Positions 41,900 to 51,455 of a stretch of DNA of 63,421 nt are shown here, one piece after another. The notes beneath the pieces were generated by a model. It saw nothing but the letters and a program-made list of their open reading frames with translations. It searched no databases and was not told where the DNA came from. Position 1 is the stretch's first letter; each line of letters opens with the position of its first letter. The translations under genes were made by a program, and so were the position numbers. The stretch comes from Endotrypanum monterogeii (Eukaryota > Euglenozoa > Kinetoplastea > Trypanosomatida > Trypanosomatidae): positions 1-63,421 of the forward strand of contig CM007343.1 of the NCBI GenBank assembly GCA_000333855.2, read 5' to 3'.

Positions 41900-42427
41900 C
41901 CTCTAACTTGTTCCTACCTCCAGCGACGCATTAGTGGTTTTGAACTTCCTCATGCGGTTTCATGAGCACCTTTTCTTCTTGCTACCACAGGTCCTTGTTG
42001 CATACCTTCTAGATCGCACGCATACGGCAGCGTCAGTGGTTGTGATTTTGATCATTGACGCCTCCAGAGATGAGCATTAAAAACAAAAATGACAAAGACG
42101 TGCATCGCACGTGAGTGAACGCGGGACAGTACTGATAGCACACGGGATACGCTTGCTCTCCACAGCTTTCTTTGTGTTCGTCTGCGTTTGTTGTTGAGGG
42201 TATCGACGCATGGACATTTTCGATGAGGGTGCGCAACTTCTCCTTAGCGAGAGTGAAGGTCTCGGGTACACGAGAGCGAGTCATCTCTCTCCCCCCTCCT
42301 CATGCTAGGAACGACGCATCTTAGCTTCCGATTATTCTCCTACTTCTCATTTATCTTGACTTCACCCTCTTCCTTGCACACCCTGGTGTCCACGGCACCC
42401 TCACATTTTCACTATCTGTTCCACGTC

Positions 42428-42462
<35 letters not shown>

Positions 42463-42626
42463 CGTTCGCGAACACCTTTCGTGTCCGTTCTTGTGCATCT
42501 GTACTCCCTCGCTTGAATAATTCATCGCAATTTGTTGCTGCTCGGTTTGTTTGCTCCTGTCAGTTTTTTTTTTGTTTTTGTTTCGTCTGCACTCCAAGTC
42601 CACCTTTGCGCACGCGTTCCCTCATC
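41900..42626. other. Intergenic, 0.73 kb
   Basis: Pyrimidine-rich DNA at 42285-42430, (TG)n at about 42432-42460, then the T-rich acceptor region of the V-ATPase gene. In-frame codons upstream of 42627 reach back to 42435 through the TG repeat but are not part of the conserved protein. No gene. Confidence 0.55.
42564..42598 (+). promoter_or_regulatory. Polypyrimidine tract and 3' splice site for V-ATPase subunit c
   Basis: Ten T, then GTTTTTGTTTCGTCTGCACTCC and AAG; AG at 42597-42598, 28 bases before the start codon at 42627. Confidence 0.55.
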
Positions 42627-43130
42627 ATGTCCACTCCCAAGTTATGTGACCCCGAGGCGTTTCTTTTCGGTATGCTCGGGGCTGCCTTCTCCCTTTCTCT
42701 GTCCAATGTTGGCGCGGCTTTCGGCACTGCGAAGGCCGGCGTTGCGGTGGCTCAGCTAGGGATTGTACAGCCCACCCGTGTGATGCGTGGCATTGTGCCA
42801 GTTGTCATGGCAGGTATTCTTGGCATCTACGGTCTTATCGTTTCTGTGATTATCTGCAACAACATGAAGCTGACTGGGTATTCGTTGTTCTCCGGATACA
42901 TGCACCTTGGGGCTGGGCTGGCGTCCGGCTTTGCTTCCCTCGGGGCAGGGTACGCCATCGGCATTGTTGGGGACATCTGCTGCTACGCCTACGCCAAGAC
43001 AGAAAAGATTTTTGTCCCCATGATTCTGATGCTCATTTTTGCAGAGGCCTTGGGTCTTTTTGGCCTTATCGTGGCACTTCTAATGAGCAACAAAGCCAAT
43101 TCTGCAATCGGATTTTGTACGACTCACTAA
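42627..43130 (+). CDS. V-type H+-ATPase proteolipid subunit c
   Basis: 167 aa from the ATG at 42627 (MSTPKLCDPEAF), close to the family's usual 155-165. Four transmembrane helices are readable (about 12-36, 55-78, 92-118, 128-152), with the GAAFGTAKAG motif in helix 1 (29-38) and the proton-carrying Glu at position 140 in FAEALGLFGLIVAL. Part of the membrane ring that rotates during proton pumping into acidic organelles such as acidocalcisomes and the lysosome-like compartment. An upstream extension would add 64 low-complexity residues and is rejected. Confidence 0.95.
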   Translation: MSTPKLCDPEAFLFGMLGAAFSLSLSNVGAAFGTAKAGVAVAQLGIVQPTRVMRGIVPVVMAGILGIYGLIVSVIICNNMKLTGYSLFSGYMHLGAGLASGFASLGAGYAIGIVGDICCYAYAKTEKIFVPMILMLIFAEALGLFGLIVALLMSNKANSAIGFCTTH

Positions 43131-45764
43131 GGGGCTGCCCCGCACCACAAGGCTTATCGTGCCGTCTTCGTCTCCCCTTCATGGACACTTATTTTCTCCA
43201 TTTTACCATCAGCATGTTCATCTCACCATGTACGAAGAGAAAAGTGTGAAGGGGTTGAGGTTAGTAGATACTGAGCGACCTCGAGAAGACGCCCTGTTTT
43301 CGTGGATTGAGTGTGTCTGTTTTCTGTGTTTGTCAGTCGCATGACACATGCAGCGTTGCAGTGCGCGTGCGTGTATCGTCTTTGTGAATGACATTGTTGG
43401 TTGAACTTGTGTTCTTCCCGTCGAACAGAAGGAACAGGTGGGCGAACACATACACTATTGTTGTTGTTGGGATTGTGCAAACCCGCACGTTTTTTATTTT
43501 TGCTATTTGTGAATCGGCGGCCCTTCCCCTCCTTTCCTGTCCACCGCGCCACACGCACACACGTCGCGCTTATTATTGGTTTTCTTCCTTTCTCAGTCCT
43601 TATGGAGTTGATATTCGACCCCGCTCGTTTGAGGCTTCAATCCGAGTTGAGCATTCGTCGGACGGACGCGTCTACAATATGTTTTCCTCATTGTGTGCCT
43701 TCGAATGAGTCTCTGTGAAAAAAAAAAACCTGCAAAACTTGTGCCTCTCCCCCGCTTTCTGTGTGTGTGCGTGTATTAGTATGCTCTTGTCGGAACAAAG
43801 GCTGTGATGGGGGTTGCCTTCAAGAGAAATGCCCAGGTGAGGATTCTGCTTCGGAAGTCGCTGGCGTCCGCATGTTCATCTGGGTTTGCCTGTGTGTGTG
43901 TACTGGTGGCGTTGTGTGCACAGGTAAGTGTTGTCATTTCCCAAGGAGGGGGGAGCGACGTACGTTCAAAGACAAGAAACTCTGCTTCGTGGCGTTGGAT
44001 TCGTCTTTTTATGAATGCCGGAGTCCAGAATGTATGATAAAACGAGAGAGACACTCCATTACAAGCGAAACAAATATGCGGGAGAAGTGATGCCGCATTC
44101 CGGTGGGAAGGGGTGGGGGCCTCGTTTAGCCGCGAAAGGGGGTTGAGGTATCAGGTTTTTAGTTACGTGAAGGGGATTGATGCTGCGGCAGTGCGGGATC
44201 GTGTGAATTGGACGCCCTTTTTCTTTTTCTGCTTATCTCTTGGGTCGTGTTTTCCTCTACCAAGATGTTGTGCGCGTGCCTGTGCCTGTGCCTGTGCGCT
44301 TGCGCATGACTCCGTTGCAAGGAAGGTGAAGGGGTGGTGGTCGTAATGGTGGTGGGGTGACCGTGACGCGGCGCCGGTTATGGGCACCCTCCTGGAGTGC
44401 GCGGTGAAAGGGAGATGAGCGCACACAATTGGATGTGACGCGTCGCTATCTTTATGTCGCCTATCAGCGTGCGCAGTGCAACGGTGGGGTGTATCGAGGG
44501 AAATGGTGTGCCTCGGTTCGTGCTGTATCTTATCATCTCAATCATGCATTTGGCGCTCTTGCCCAATGCTCTCCCCTCAACTGACGTCGGCTTTGCTGCT
44601 TCTCAGTGCACCCGATCATACACACTTGAAAGCAACAAAACACGTAGATCCGCTTCCGACAGGTAGAGCAAATGTAACAGCAAATGGCGGACCCCCCCCC
44701 TCACTACGTGGTGCCATGTGTTTGTGCGACCTGATTTTGAAGGACCTGAGGATGTTTTTTTTTTTTTTTGGCACGTACCCTCCCTGCTACATTTTGCCTT
44801 CTCTACGCACCTGCGCGACTCTCCACAAGTTATCGATTTCATGCGCAAGGGTGGTCGGCTGATTTCGCATCAATTGTCGCGGGGTTTGGAAAAAAAAATC
44901 CGATCTTGTCAACACCACTCGGACATCTTTTTCACCTTCTTGACGCTCCTTGGAAGTGTTGTACGCGGCCTTGTCATGCCGTGTCGTTCACGCCCTCCAG
45001 CTACAGCTACAGGAAGGATGGGGCACATATATGTCCCGGTTTGAATAAAAGAGGAGATCGAGGGGAAGAAAACCGATTACCTTCTTTCACTCGCTAGTCA
45101 ATAGGCTGGCACAGCTACCCAATCATGCGAACCCGGAAATGTGCGCTCCACGGCAGTTTTTGATGTCGTTTCCGCCAGCTCGTTGTATCTGTAGTGACTT
45201 AGTTTCCTTTTTTTTTTGACGAGTATTGCTGACAAAATCGTAACAGCTTCAACAAACAAATAAAGTGAATATTGACACCAAGCCACCCCTCTTCTGAGCT
45301 GCCGGTTGGGTTATTTTGTTATCCGTGAAGACCGCGTCTCCTCCTCCACGCTTTCTCTGTGTTACCACAGTCTCTGCAAGGGGAGGGAGGGGCAGCGCCA
45401 AGCGTGAGGGTCCGGGGACACAGCGGGCTCGAGTTTGCGCTTATGGGTACAGCACTACGGCACCTCTTTCCGTGGCCTGTTGCTTTGGCTCATCACCTTT
45501 CCCTGACCTCGTCTTTTTTTTTTTTTTTCTGGGGGGATGGGGGCCAGCGGAGATCTTCACTCACGTAAACGTCAAAAGCAGTACAATTTCGTGGGTCTGC
45601 TAACCGCATTTTCGTCATCACTCACGAGCGGAGTATTGTCAGCCCCAAAGGATAACGGCTGCCGCCTGACCTTCTTTTGGTACCTATTCGCACCCCCCAC
45701 ACGTGCGTAGGGCTCCCGCATAGTTTTTTTTTTTTGGGGTGGCAGAGCTACTTGGTGAGCTATC
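43131..45764. other. 2.6 kb without a supportable gene
   Basis: All ORFs are short, overlap on both strands and are low-complexity. T-runs at about 44754-44770, 45207-45217 and 45511-45528; G-rich stretches at 45379-45396 and 45530-45547. An ORF at 43804-44037 begins with a short basic amphipathic stretch and hydrophobic core but decays at once. The terminal part carries the splice signal of the next gene. Confidence 0.5.
45724..45745 (+). promoter_or_regulatory. T12 tract and 3' splice site for the LRR gene
   Basis: Twelve T (45724-45735), GGGGTGGC, then AG at 45744-45745, nineteen bases before the ATG. Confidence 0.5.
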
Positions 45765-46865
45765 ATGTGGGCGGAGGCGTATCGTGCGTCTTGTGCGGAG
45801 TTGCGTCTTGATGTTAGGGAGGATGTGAGCAACAGCGGCACCACCGGAGAGATCGTGGCGCGGGGCAACGCCTTCGAGAACTTCAAGAATCGCTTGTCTG
45901 ACATCGATGTAAAGGTGATTCTGACGGCACACCGCATGTGCCCCGGCTTGTCGGCGCTATATCTCCCTTACAATACCATATCAGACGAGGGAGGAGTGCT
46001 CCTCGGCGAGGCACTCGGAAACCAGCTTGATAGCCTCATTACGCTTGATCTCCAGTACAACTCTCTTGGGGCGGAGGCGGGGGTGGCGATTGGAGAGGGG
46101 CTTCAGCGAAACGTGTCGCTCTGTCATTTGGTGCTCGCGGGCAATCCACTCGGAGGTCACTGCAGTGTGGCGTTCGGTGACGCTTTGCGCCATAACAGGA
46201 GTCTAGCGGTATTGGATCTCTACAATACGAACATGGATATTCGGTCACTCGTGCAGGTCGTCCGTTCCCTAGAGGTGAACAAGGGACTTGCTTCTCTGAA
46301 TATTGGGCGGCCACTTCTCAACGGTGTTGGTGAGGTGGAGTCTGTGGTGAATCATCTCTCGATCGCCCTTCAGAGCAATACCACGTTGGAAGAGTTGTAC
46401 ATGGCATACTTCGGCCTCGTTGATGACAACTTACAAACCTTAGTGCTCGCGCTCTGCAGATCTGCCGTAACAACCCTCTCCCTCAAAGGCAACAAGCTAT
46501 CGCAGGACGGCGGGCATCTCCTGGCACGTCTTTTGGACCGCCGACACGACTTTCGTAGTCTCGATGCGAGCTGCAACCGCCTGCGCGACAGTGGAGCAGA
46601 GGGGCTCGCGAGAGGTCTGGCACATCACCCACAGCTGTCGTCTCTCGGGATTGAGAGCTGCGCGATGGGTGAGGCTGGTCTTCTGGGGGTCATAGAAAGC
46701 CTAAAGAGTTGTTCGATGTTGCGACGACTGACGCTATGGGGGAATGATGTCACACCTGGAGTGGCTTCTGCCCTAACGGCAACCTTCAACGACCTGTGCG
46801 AGCTGGACTACATTGATGTCGGCATCGTGGAGCAGGATGGGGAGATGGTTGCCTACCGCGCCTGA
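45765..46865 (+). CDS. Leucine-rich repeat protein (ribonuclease-inhibitor type)
   Basis: 366 aa. From about residue 65 on, repeats of 28-29 residues follow the RNase-inhibitor pattern LxxLxLxxNxL/IxxxGxxxLxxAL: LSALYLPYNTISDEGG, LITLDLQYNSLGAEAG, LCHLVLAGNPLGGH, then LAVLDLYNTNMD and a second set from about 210 (VTTLSLKGNKLSQDGG; FRSLDASCNRLRDSGAEGLA). About nine repeats with an N-terminal cap. No enzymatic domain. Such proteins bind partner proteins; in trypanosomatids many are cytoskeletal or flagellar. It is followed by another LRR-bearing gene at 47657 in the same direction. Confidence 0.88.
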   Translation: MWAEAYRASCAELRLDVREDVSNSGTTGEIVARGNAFENFKNRLSDIDVKVILTAHRMCPGLSALYLPYNTISDEGGVLLGEALGNQLDSLITLDLQYNSLGAEAGVAIGEGLQRNVSLCHLVLAGNPLGGHCSVAFGDALRHNRSLAVLDLYNTNMDIRSLVQVVRSLEVNKGLASLNIGRPLLNGVGEVESVVNHLSIALQSNTTLEELYMAYFGLVDDNLQTLVLALCRSAVTTLSLKGNKLSQDGGHLLARLLDRRHDFRSLDASCNRLRDSGAEGLARGLAHHPQLSSLGIESCAMGEAGLLGVIESLKSCSMLRRLTLWGNDVTPGVASALTATFNDLCELDYIDVGIVEQDGEMVAYRA

Positions 46866-47656
46866 GGAAGGGGTATGACTGCACATTTTTTGATGTACAC
46901 TTTCATGATCTGCATGAGCAAATAGTTCACTTCAGTCACATTCCCGGGGGCTTGAAGAAAAAAAAAAAGATATTGCGATGGTTGAGTGTGAATAGTGAGA
47001 GGCCGCTGGGGGTCGTGTTTGCGCACAGTGATCCCGAACTGAGTTGCAGGAGGTATACGAGGTGCGGATAGGGGAGCTCAATTTTCTCCTGTGGTGTTTT
47101 ATACTCACTACACACTCCCTCATGCTCATTTGTGTGTAGAGTATATGTGGTCTTCTCTCAGCGGCACATTAGCTGCTTCAGCACACCGTTGGCACAATGA
47201 GGTAGAAAGGGGGAGGGTAGGTGCTCTGGACTGGCCATGCGCTAAGGCTCATGAGGGAAGTGGGGACTCTCGCGCACCCCCCCCCTTTCCCCCGCGCTTT
47301 GGCATATTTGTCTGTGCTGTACGCATTTGGCTACATCATCTTCGCGCTTATGTGTTCATCTTCTCGACTGATTCACATCATCTTTTCTTACTCCATACCT
47401 CCTTCGACTTTTTAATCGAATGAGTCCTATCACAAAGGACGCCAAGACCCCGACCCGCACACCGGGCATCACTGAGTGTGCTTCTCCGCCTCTGCAGCGC
47501 TGCCTGCATTGTTGAAACATTTTCCGCCATCTGTTTTTAATCCAGAATACTTCCCTTTTCCCCCACGATTGTGTTTCTCCGCCCTTCTGCACTGTTTTTT
47601 TTTTCCTTTTGTTACAGTTGACTAGTTAACACGGGGCGGGGGAAAGGCGGACGACG
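46866..47656. other. Intergenic, 0.79 kb
   Basis: A-run at 46958-46969, T-rich sequence at 47340-47420, C-run at 47276-47295, and the acceptor region of the next gene. No gene. Confidence 0.5.
47595..47617 (+). promoter_or_regulatory. T-tract and 3' splice site for the LRR/CNB gene
   Basis: Ten T, CCTTTTGTTA, CAG; AG at 47616-47617, forty bases before the start codon. Confidence 0.5.
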
Positions 47657-49237
47657 ATGCCGTTGCCCAGCCAAAATCAGCTCTATGGCTACTACGTGGC
47701 ACGTTGTGGTCACCACAGGGTACATCGGCCTCATAGGGCAGTACTGAAGCTATTGGAGGAGGATGCTGCCTCGCATGCAAAACGACTCGCTCGCGAAGCT
47801 GCGATGCGACTTGTGTCTGTAGCCGACTTAGAGGAAATCGAAGATAGAACTGAGGCTGAGGAGCGAGCACGTGACCGGGCAGCCGTCATTCCACTTGCGA
47901 AAATGCGTACGTTCAAGCTCGGTGAGTTAGATGGAAAATCCGCTTTATCTCCCATTTACATCGGTGCCCGCGGCCTCCTACCTATATTGGACCTGATCGC
48001 CGAGCTACCGCTCCTCGAGAAGATTGATTTATCAAATGTAGCTTCATGGTACGATAACGACACGTTTGCGGGTTCGACACAGGGCAGCGTATCAGGCAAC
48101 GAGGTAGTCGATTACTTGTGCAATATTCTTCCGCGCCTGCAGGCTTTGCGTACCCTTGACTTGGGTGGCCAGCAGCTTGGGAGCATTGCTGCCGCTCATC
48201 TTCTAGAGACCATCAAATCCTTGCCTACGGTGACATATGTGAACTTTGATGTTACCGACGTCGATCCGTATCTGGTCCGCGCCTTCCAACAGACGCTGGA
48301 GGAGCACGAATTGCACCCGCCCCATGACGTGCTCAGCGGCTACGATCTGGCAAAGGCGTATGAGGTGCCGCTGTATATCAAAGTGCTCCCATTACTTGAT
48401 AGGAAGACACTTCGCGAGCAGCAGCTGTTGCGTGCACTGCTGTGTGAGGACCCAAACTTCACAGTAGCCGTGACGGAAAAGGAGATGGACGACATGGTGC
48501 TGACAGCACGCGTGATGAGCACGACTGAGGTAATCTTTCGGTGTGGGAACAACGGTATACTCGGAGATGGTCAGTATTTATTCATTCTCAAAAGCGGAGC
48601 GGTGCGCGTGTACTCTGACCTTGAAGGCTTTGTATTATCGCGTGGAGATTACTTTGGTGACGCATATCCCTCCGTGCTGCCGCCCTGCGCACGGCTGGTG
48701 GAGGAGGAGCGAGGTGTGGTTTACGCCATACCACTATGCTCTTGTAGTGTTTTGTTGGCTTGCTGGACAGCTCGCCTGGAAGCCGCGTGGCCATGGTTGC
48801 ACCAGACGCCAGTGATGCAGCCTGTAGGGCTGTGGTCCTCCGTACGAGCATGCACATGCAGCGAACTTCTTAGGTTGGATCCGACGGATACAGTCGAGGA
48901 AGCGGGCGCTCACGGAGAGGCCATCTACGTGGTCTGCGACGGCTCTTTTTACGCCCTCGATGTCCGCGAGGGCGAGTCGGCGTGCTTCAATGCTCGGAAC
49001 GTGCGGTGTATGTTCAGCCGCTTTGAGGTATTTGGTGTCGAGGCGCTTGTTGCCCGCAAGCACCAAAGCTCTGTTCGCGTAAAAGCAGGAAAGGAAAAAG
49101 ATGCGCTGTATCGTGTCTTGGTTGTGCGAGGTTGCGGCGTGCGAGTGCTTCAGCGCCAGCTGCGTCCTGTTTTCATAGCACTGGCTGGTGGCTACTCATT
49201 GCACGAGGACCTCTGCTCCGGCGGTGGCTCAGAGTGA
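47657..49237 (+). CDS. LRR plus tandem cyclic-nucleotide-binding-like protein, PKA-regulatory-subunit-like
   Basis: 526 aa. Residues about 95-200 hold three or four leucine-rich repeats (LPLLEKIDLSNV; LQALRTLDLGGQQLGS; VTYVNFDVTD). Residues about 270-365 look like a cyclic-nucleotide-binding domain: VIFRCGNNGILGDGQYLFILKS (292-313 region), a beta-strand AVRVYS, then RGDYFGDA in place of the usual FGELAL binding cassette and CARLVEEE for the conserved Arg stretch. About 380-500 may be a second such domain (AGAHGEAIYVVCDGS). An LRR N-terminus before two CNB domains is the layout of trypanosomatid PKA regulatory subunits, which respond to nucleosides rather than cAMP; the true PKAR is, as I recall, on another chromosome, so this is a paralogue-like protein with a degenerate pocket. 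No pseudosubstrate site was seen. Confidence 0.75.
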   Translation: MPLPSQNQLYGYYVARCGHHRVHRPHRAVLKLLEEDAASHAKRLAREAAMRLVSVADLEEIEDRTEAEERARDRAAVIPLAKMRTFKLGELDGKSALSPIYIGARGLLPILDLIAELPLLEKIDLSNVASWYDNDTFAGSTQGSVSGNEVVDYLCNILPRLQALRTLDLGGQQLGSIAAAHLLETIKSLPTVTYVNFDVTDVDPYLVRAFQQTLEEHELHPPHDVLSGYDLAKAYEVPLYIKVLPLLDRKTLREQQLLRALLCEDPNFTVAVTEKEMDDMVLTARVMSTTEVIFRCGNNGILGDGQYLFILKSGAVRVYSDLEGFVLSRGDYFGDAYPSVLPPCARLVEEERGVVYAIPLCSCSVLLACWTARLEAAWPWLHQTPVMQPVGLWSSVRACTCSELLRLDPTDTVEEAGAHGEAIYVVCDGSFYALDVREGESACFNARNVRCMFSRFEVFGVEALVARKHQSSVRVKAGKEKDALYRVLVVRGCGVRVLQRQLRPVFIALAGGYSLHEDLCSGGGSE

Positions 49238-50095
49238 AGGGCAGCAGTGTCCACTCTGAGAGACACCCATGAACGGTATCTACCGCAACTCATTTCTTTT
49301 TTTATGAAAAGAGGGTTTCTCCTCGGATGTACATTAACGGCGTTTGGTTTTCTTCATGCAGGTGTCTTCATTTTTTGAAAAAAATCCTCTTGCCTTTTTT
49401 TTTCCCTACCGTGCGCGTGGGCTTCTGAGGAGCACATATTTCTGTGCCGCTCCTGCCAGGGGTGCGATCAAAGTTTCCCATCTCCGCGCATTGTGACCAC
49501 TCACAATGCGCGGAAGGGAGTTGTGGCATGGCAGTGGTGTAAGGCAGGATGGACAAACACGTTTGATGAGGTAGAGTGGGAAAAGGTAAGAGGGGTATGC
49601 CGTGGATCACGACATCCGACAGGGTCTGGTCTTACAGGAGGATGCAATTCGCCCAGCGATCCATGGGTTGCCGTGGCGGAATTGAGAAATCATTCCCTGA
49701 TTGTAATGCACTGCATCAAAGCGCACGGACATTTCATTCGTATTTTTGAATTGCCCCAATCAAATGAGCCGCTCCACTTCCTTGAGCTGCTTTCGAGGTG
49801 TGTCTTGCACTCGCATTTGCCTCTCTGGGCTGCTGTTGCGCACCTTTTTCCCTTTGTGCCCCTCCCACCACTCTCGCCGTCCTCACATCCTTAACCACCA
49901 TCATTGTCGTCGATGCGGTATTTCATTCTTCGATTTTCTTCTCCGTCCGACACACATTTCCTCCTTCAACACACAGTTTCGAGTCTGCGGCTCTGGGGCG
50001 TTTCCCTCAGTCCCTCCCCCCCCCCCCCACACACACACACCCACACACACAGACCGACAATAATCAGCACCCGAGAGGCATTCGTGTTCGCAGCG
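49238..50095. other. Intergenic, 0.86 kb, with a perfect hairpin
   Basis: Contains the 14 bp inverted repeat at 49483-49514 (listed), poly-T at 49398-49406, pyrimidine-rich DNA at 49830-49890 and a C-run plus (AC)n at 50017-50052 just before the next start. No gene. Confidence 0.5.
49483..49514. other. Perfect 14 bp inverted repeat with 4-base loop
   Basis: Arms TCCGCGCATTGTGA (49483-49496) and its exact reverse complement (49501-49514), spacer CCAC; CCC and GGG just outside can extend pairing. G/C-rich and stable as RNA or cruciform. It lies about 250 bases after the stop codon of the LRR/CNB gene, so it would be in that gene's 3' UTR or the trimmed intergenic RNA. Confidence 0.85.
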
Positions 50096-50749
50096 ATGGG
50101 AGGCAAGTCCTCTAAGGAAGGGTCGGTCACTCTATCGTCGACGGCAGCGTTCACCCAGGAGGCGGTGGACGCCTTGTGCAGAGAAGCATACGCCACCGGC
50201 GCGGGCGACGCGGACATGTATCATACATCACAACGTGAAGTAATTCGACAAGGGGATATGATGATGGGTATAGGTGCATGCATGTTCAGTGGGTGGGTGG
50301 CGTATGTATACGGTCGTGCGACGGGTGTGCGGACCGCAGAGGACGCTGCGACACTGCGCTTTAACGAACAGCAGACGCTGTTCGAGAAAGCGAGCAAGGA
50401 GCTTGCCCTGAAAGTGGAGGAGAACCACAGTCTCGTGGTTGCCCGGCATGAGCAAGATGTTATTATTGCTCAGCAACGCAATGAGTTAAAGCGTGCAGTA
50501 CTGCAGCGCCGCGCCATGCAGAAGACAATGAGTGCGTTTCGGCGCCGCAACTCTTCTGTGCAGCGGCAGCTGCAGGGCCTGGAGTCTTCTCTGACGGTTC
50601 TCCAACGTCAAGTCTCTTTGGGTATGACTGGCGCCGGTATCATCGTCCTTCTGGGGGGGATGTGGATGACTAGATCAATACGCAAGAGTCACTTGTCGTC
50701 CTCTACTCTCGGGACAACATCAATTCCGAAAGAGACCATATCATCATAA
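50096..50749 (+). CDS. Putatively N-myristoylated protein with two membrane segments and a coiled coil
   Basis: 217 aa from the ATG at 50096; the frame is open further upstream only through C- and CA-repeat sequence. The N-terminus MGGKSSKEG has the N-myristoylation pattern MGxxxS followed by a Lys. Hydrophobic segments lie at about 55-73 (MMMGIGACMFSGWVAYVYG) and 177-191 (MTGAGIIVLLGGMWM), joined by an Arg/Gln-rich coiled coil (about 88-172). The arrangement suggests a hairpin-like membrane protein with a long cytosolic or luminal helix. I do not recognise the family. Lipid anchoring plus two membrane spans would be unusual; the first segment may be only amphipathic. Confidence 0.75.
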   Translation: MGGKSSKEGSVTLSSTAAFTQEAVDALCREAYATGAGDADMYHTSQREVIRQGDMMMGIGACMFSGWVAYVYGRATGVRTAEDAATLRFNEQQTLFEKASKELALKVEENHSLVVARHEQDVIIAQQRNELKRAVLQRRAMQKTMSAFRRRNSSVQRQLQGLESSLTVLQRQVSLGMTGAGIIVLLGGMWMTRSIRKSHLSSSTLGTTSIPKETISS

Positions 50750-51260
50750 CTCTCCGTGGCGGTGGTGAGTCTCAAGGGTGGGATGCTGTTGTGAATCGAA
50801 GCAGTGCTTTCCTGGTGCGGTGGTCGGTGTGGGAGAGTGCGACACAGCGCGATTGCTCGGGTATGCTTGCATACGTGAGGTTATGTTTCTCAAGAGAGGG
50901 ATGGATATAGGGTTTCTTTTCTTGCCCGTCGCCTTACGTATCTGAGTGATCTTCCTTGCACCCACCACACGAAAGCTTCCCGCTTTGGTTTTGTTGCCTT
51001 CGTCAACATCCCCGATCTCTCATAGTACCGATGCATTCATGAAGGTTGAGGCCGCACGTATCAGACTGTCAAGTAGCAAAGATGATTCGCACACACACAA
51101 ATTCGCCTGACTTATTTTTTTTACCTTTTTGATCCTCTTCTCGGTGCTTCCACTGCGTCAGCTGTGTGGCCTCTCACCTGATGAACGCCTTGTTGCCTCT
51201 TTGAGTATTCGTTGCAGCGACTGTTCCGTATTCCCTTGCTCTCGCCTTTCTCATCCCTGC

Positions 51261-51292
<32 letters not shown>

Positions 51293-51455
51293 GAGGGGGG
51301 GGGGCATATATCAGGCCTATGTTGTTTCGACTCTTCATTCACTAGGGGTTGTGCTTGCCGTTCACTCATATTCCTCATCTGCTTCCGCTTTGCATTTTTT
51401 CCCCCATGACTCTCTGGCTGTCACTGCAGCCGTTACAAAGATTCCATGCGCGCTG
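50750..51455. other. Intergenic, 0.7 kb
   Basis: T-run at 51114-51121, pyrimidine-rich sequence at 51230-51260, (TG)n at 51261-51289, a G-run at 51294-51303 and T/C-rich sequence to 51415. An open frame runs from 51129 into the next gene but the part before 51456 is translated low-complexity sequence (poly Cys-Val). No gene. Confidence 0.5.

Noticed and set aside
43804..44037. ORF beginning MMGVAFKRNAQVRILLRKS, resembling an ABCA-type transporter N-terminus
   Set aside because: The resemblance is about 18 residues only and the rest is low-complexity; chance is more likely than a transporter relic.
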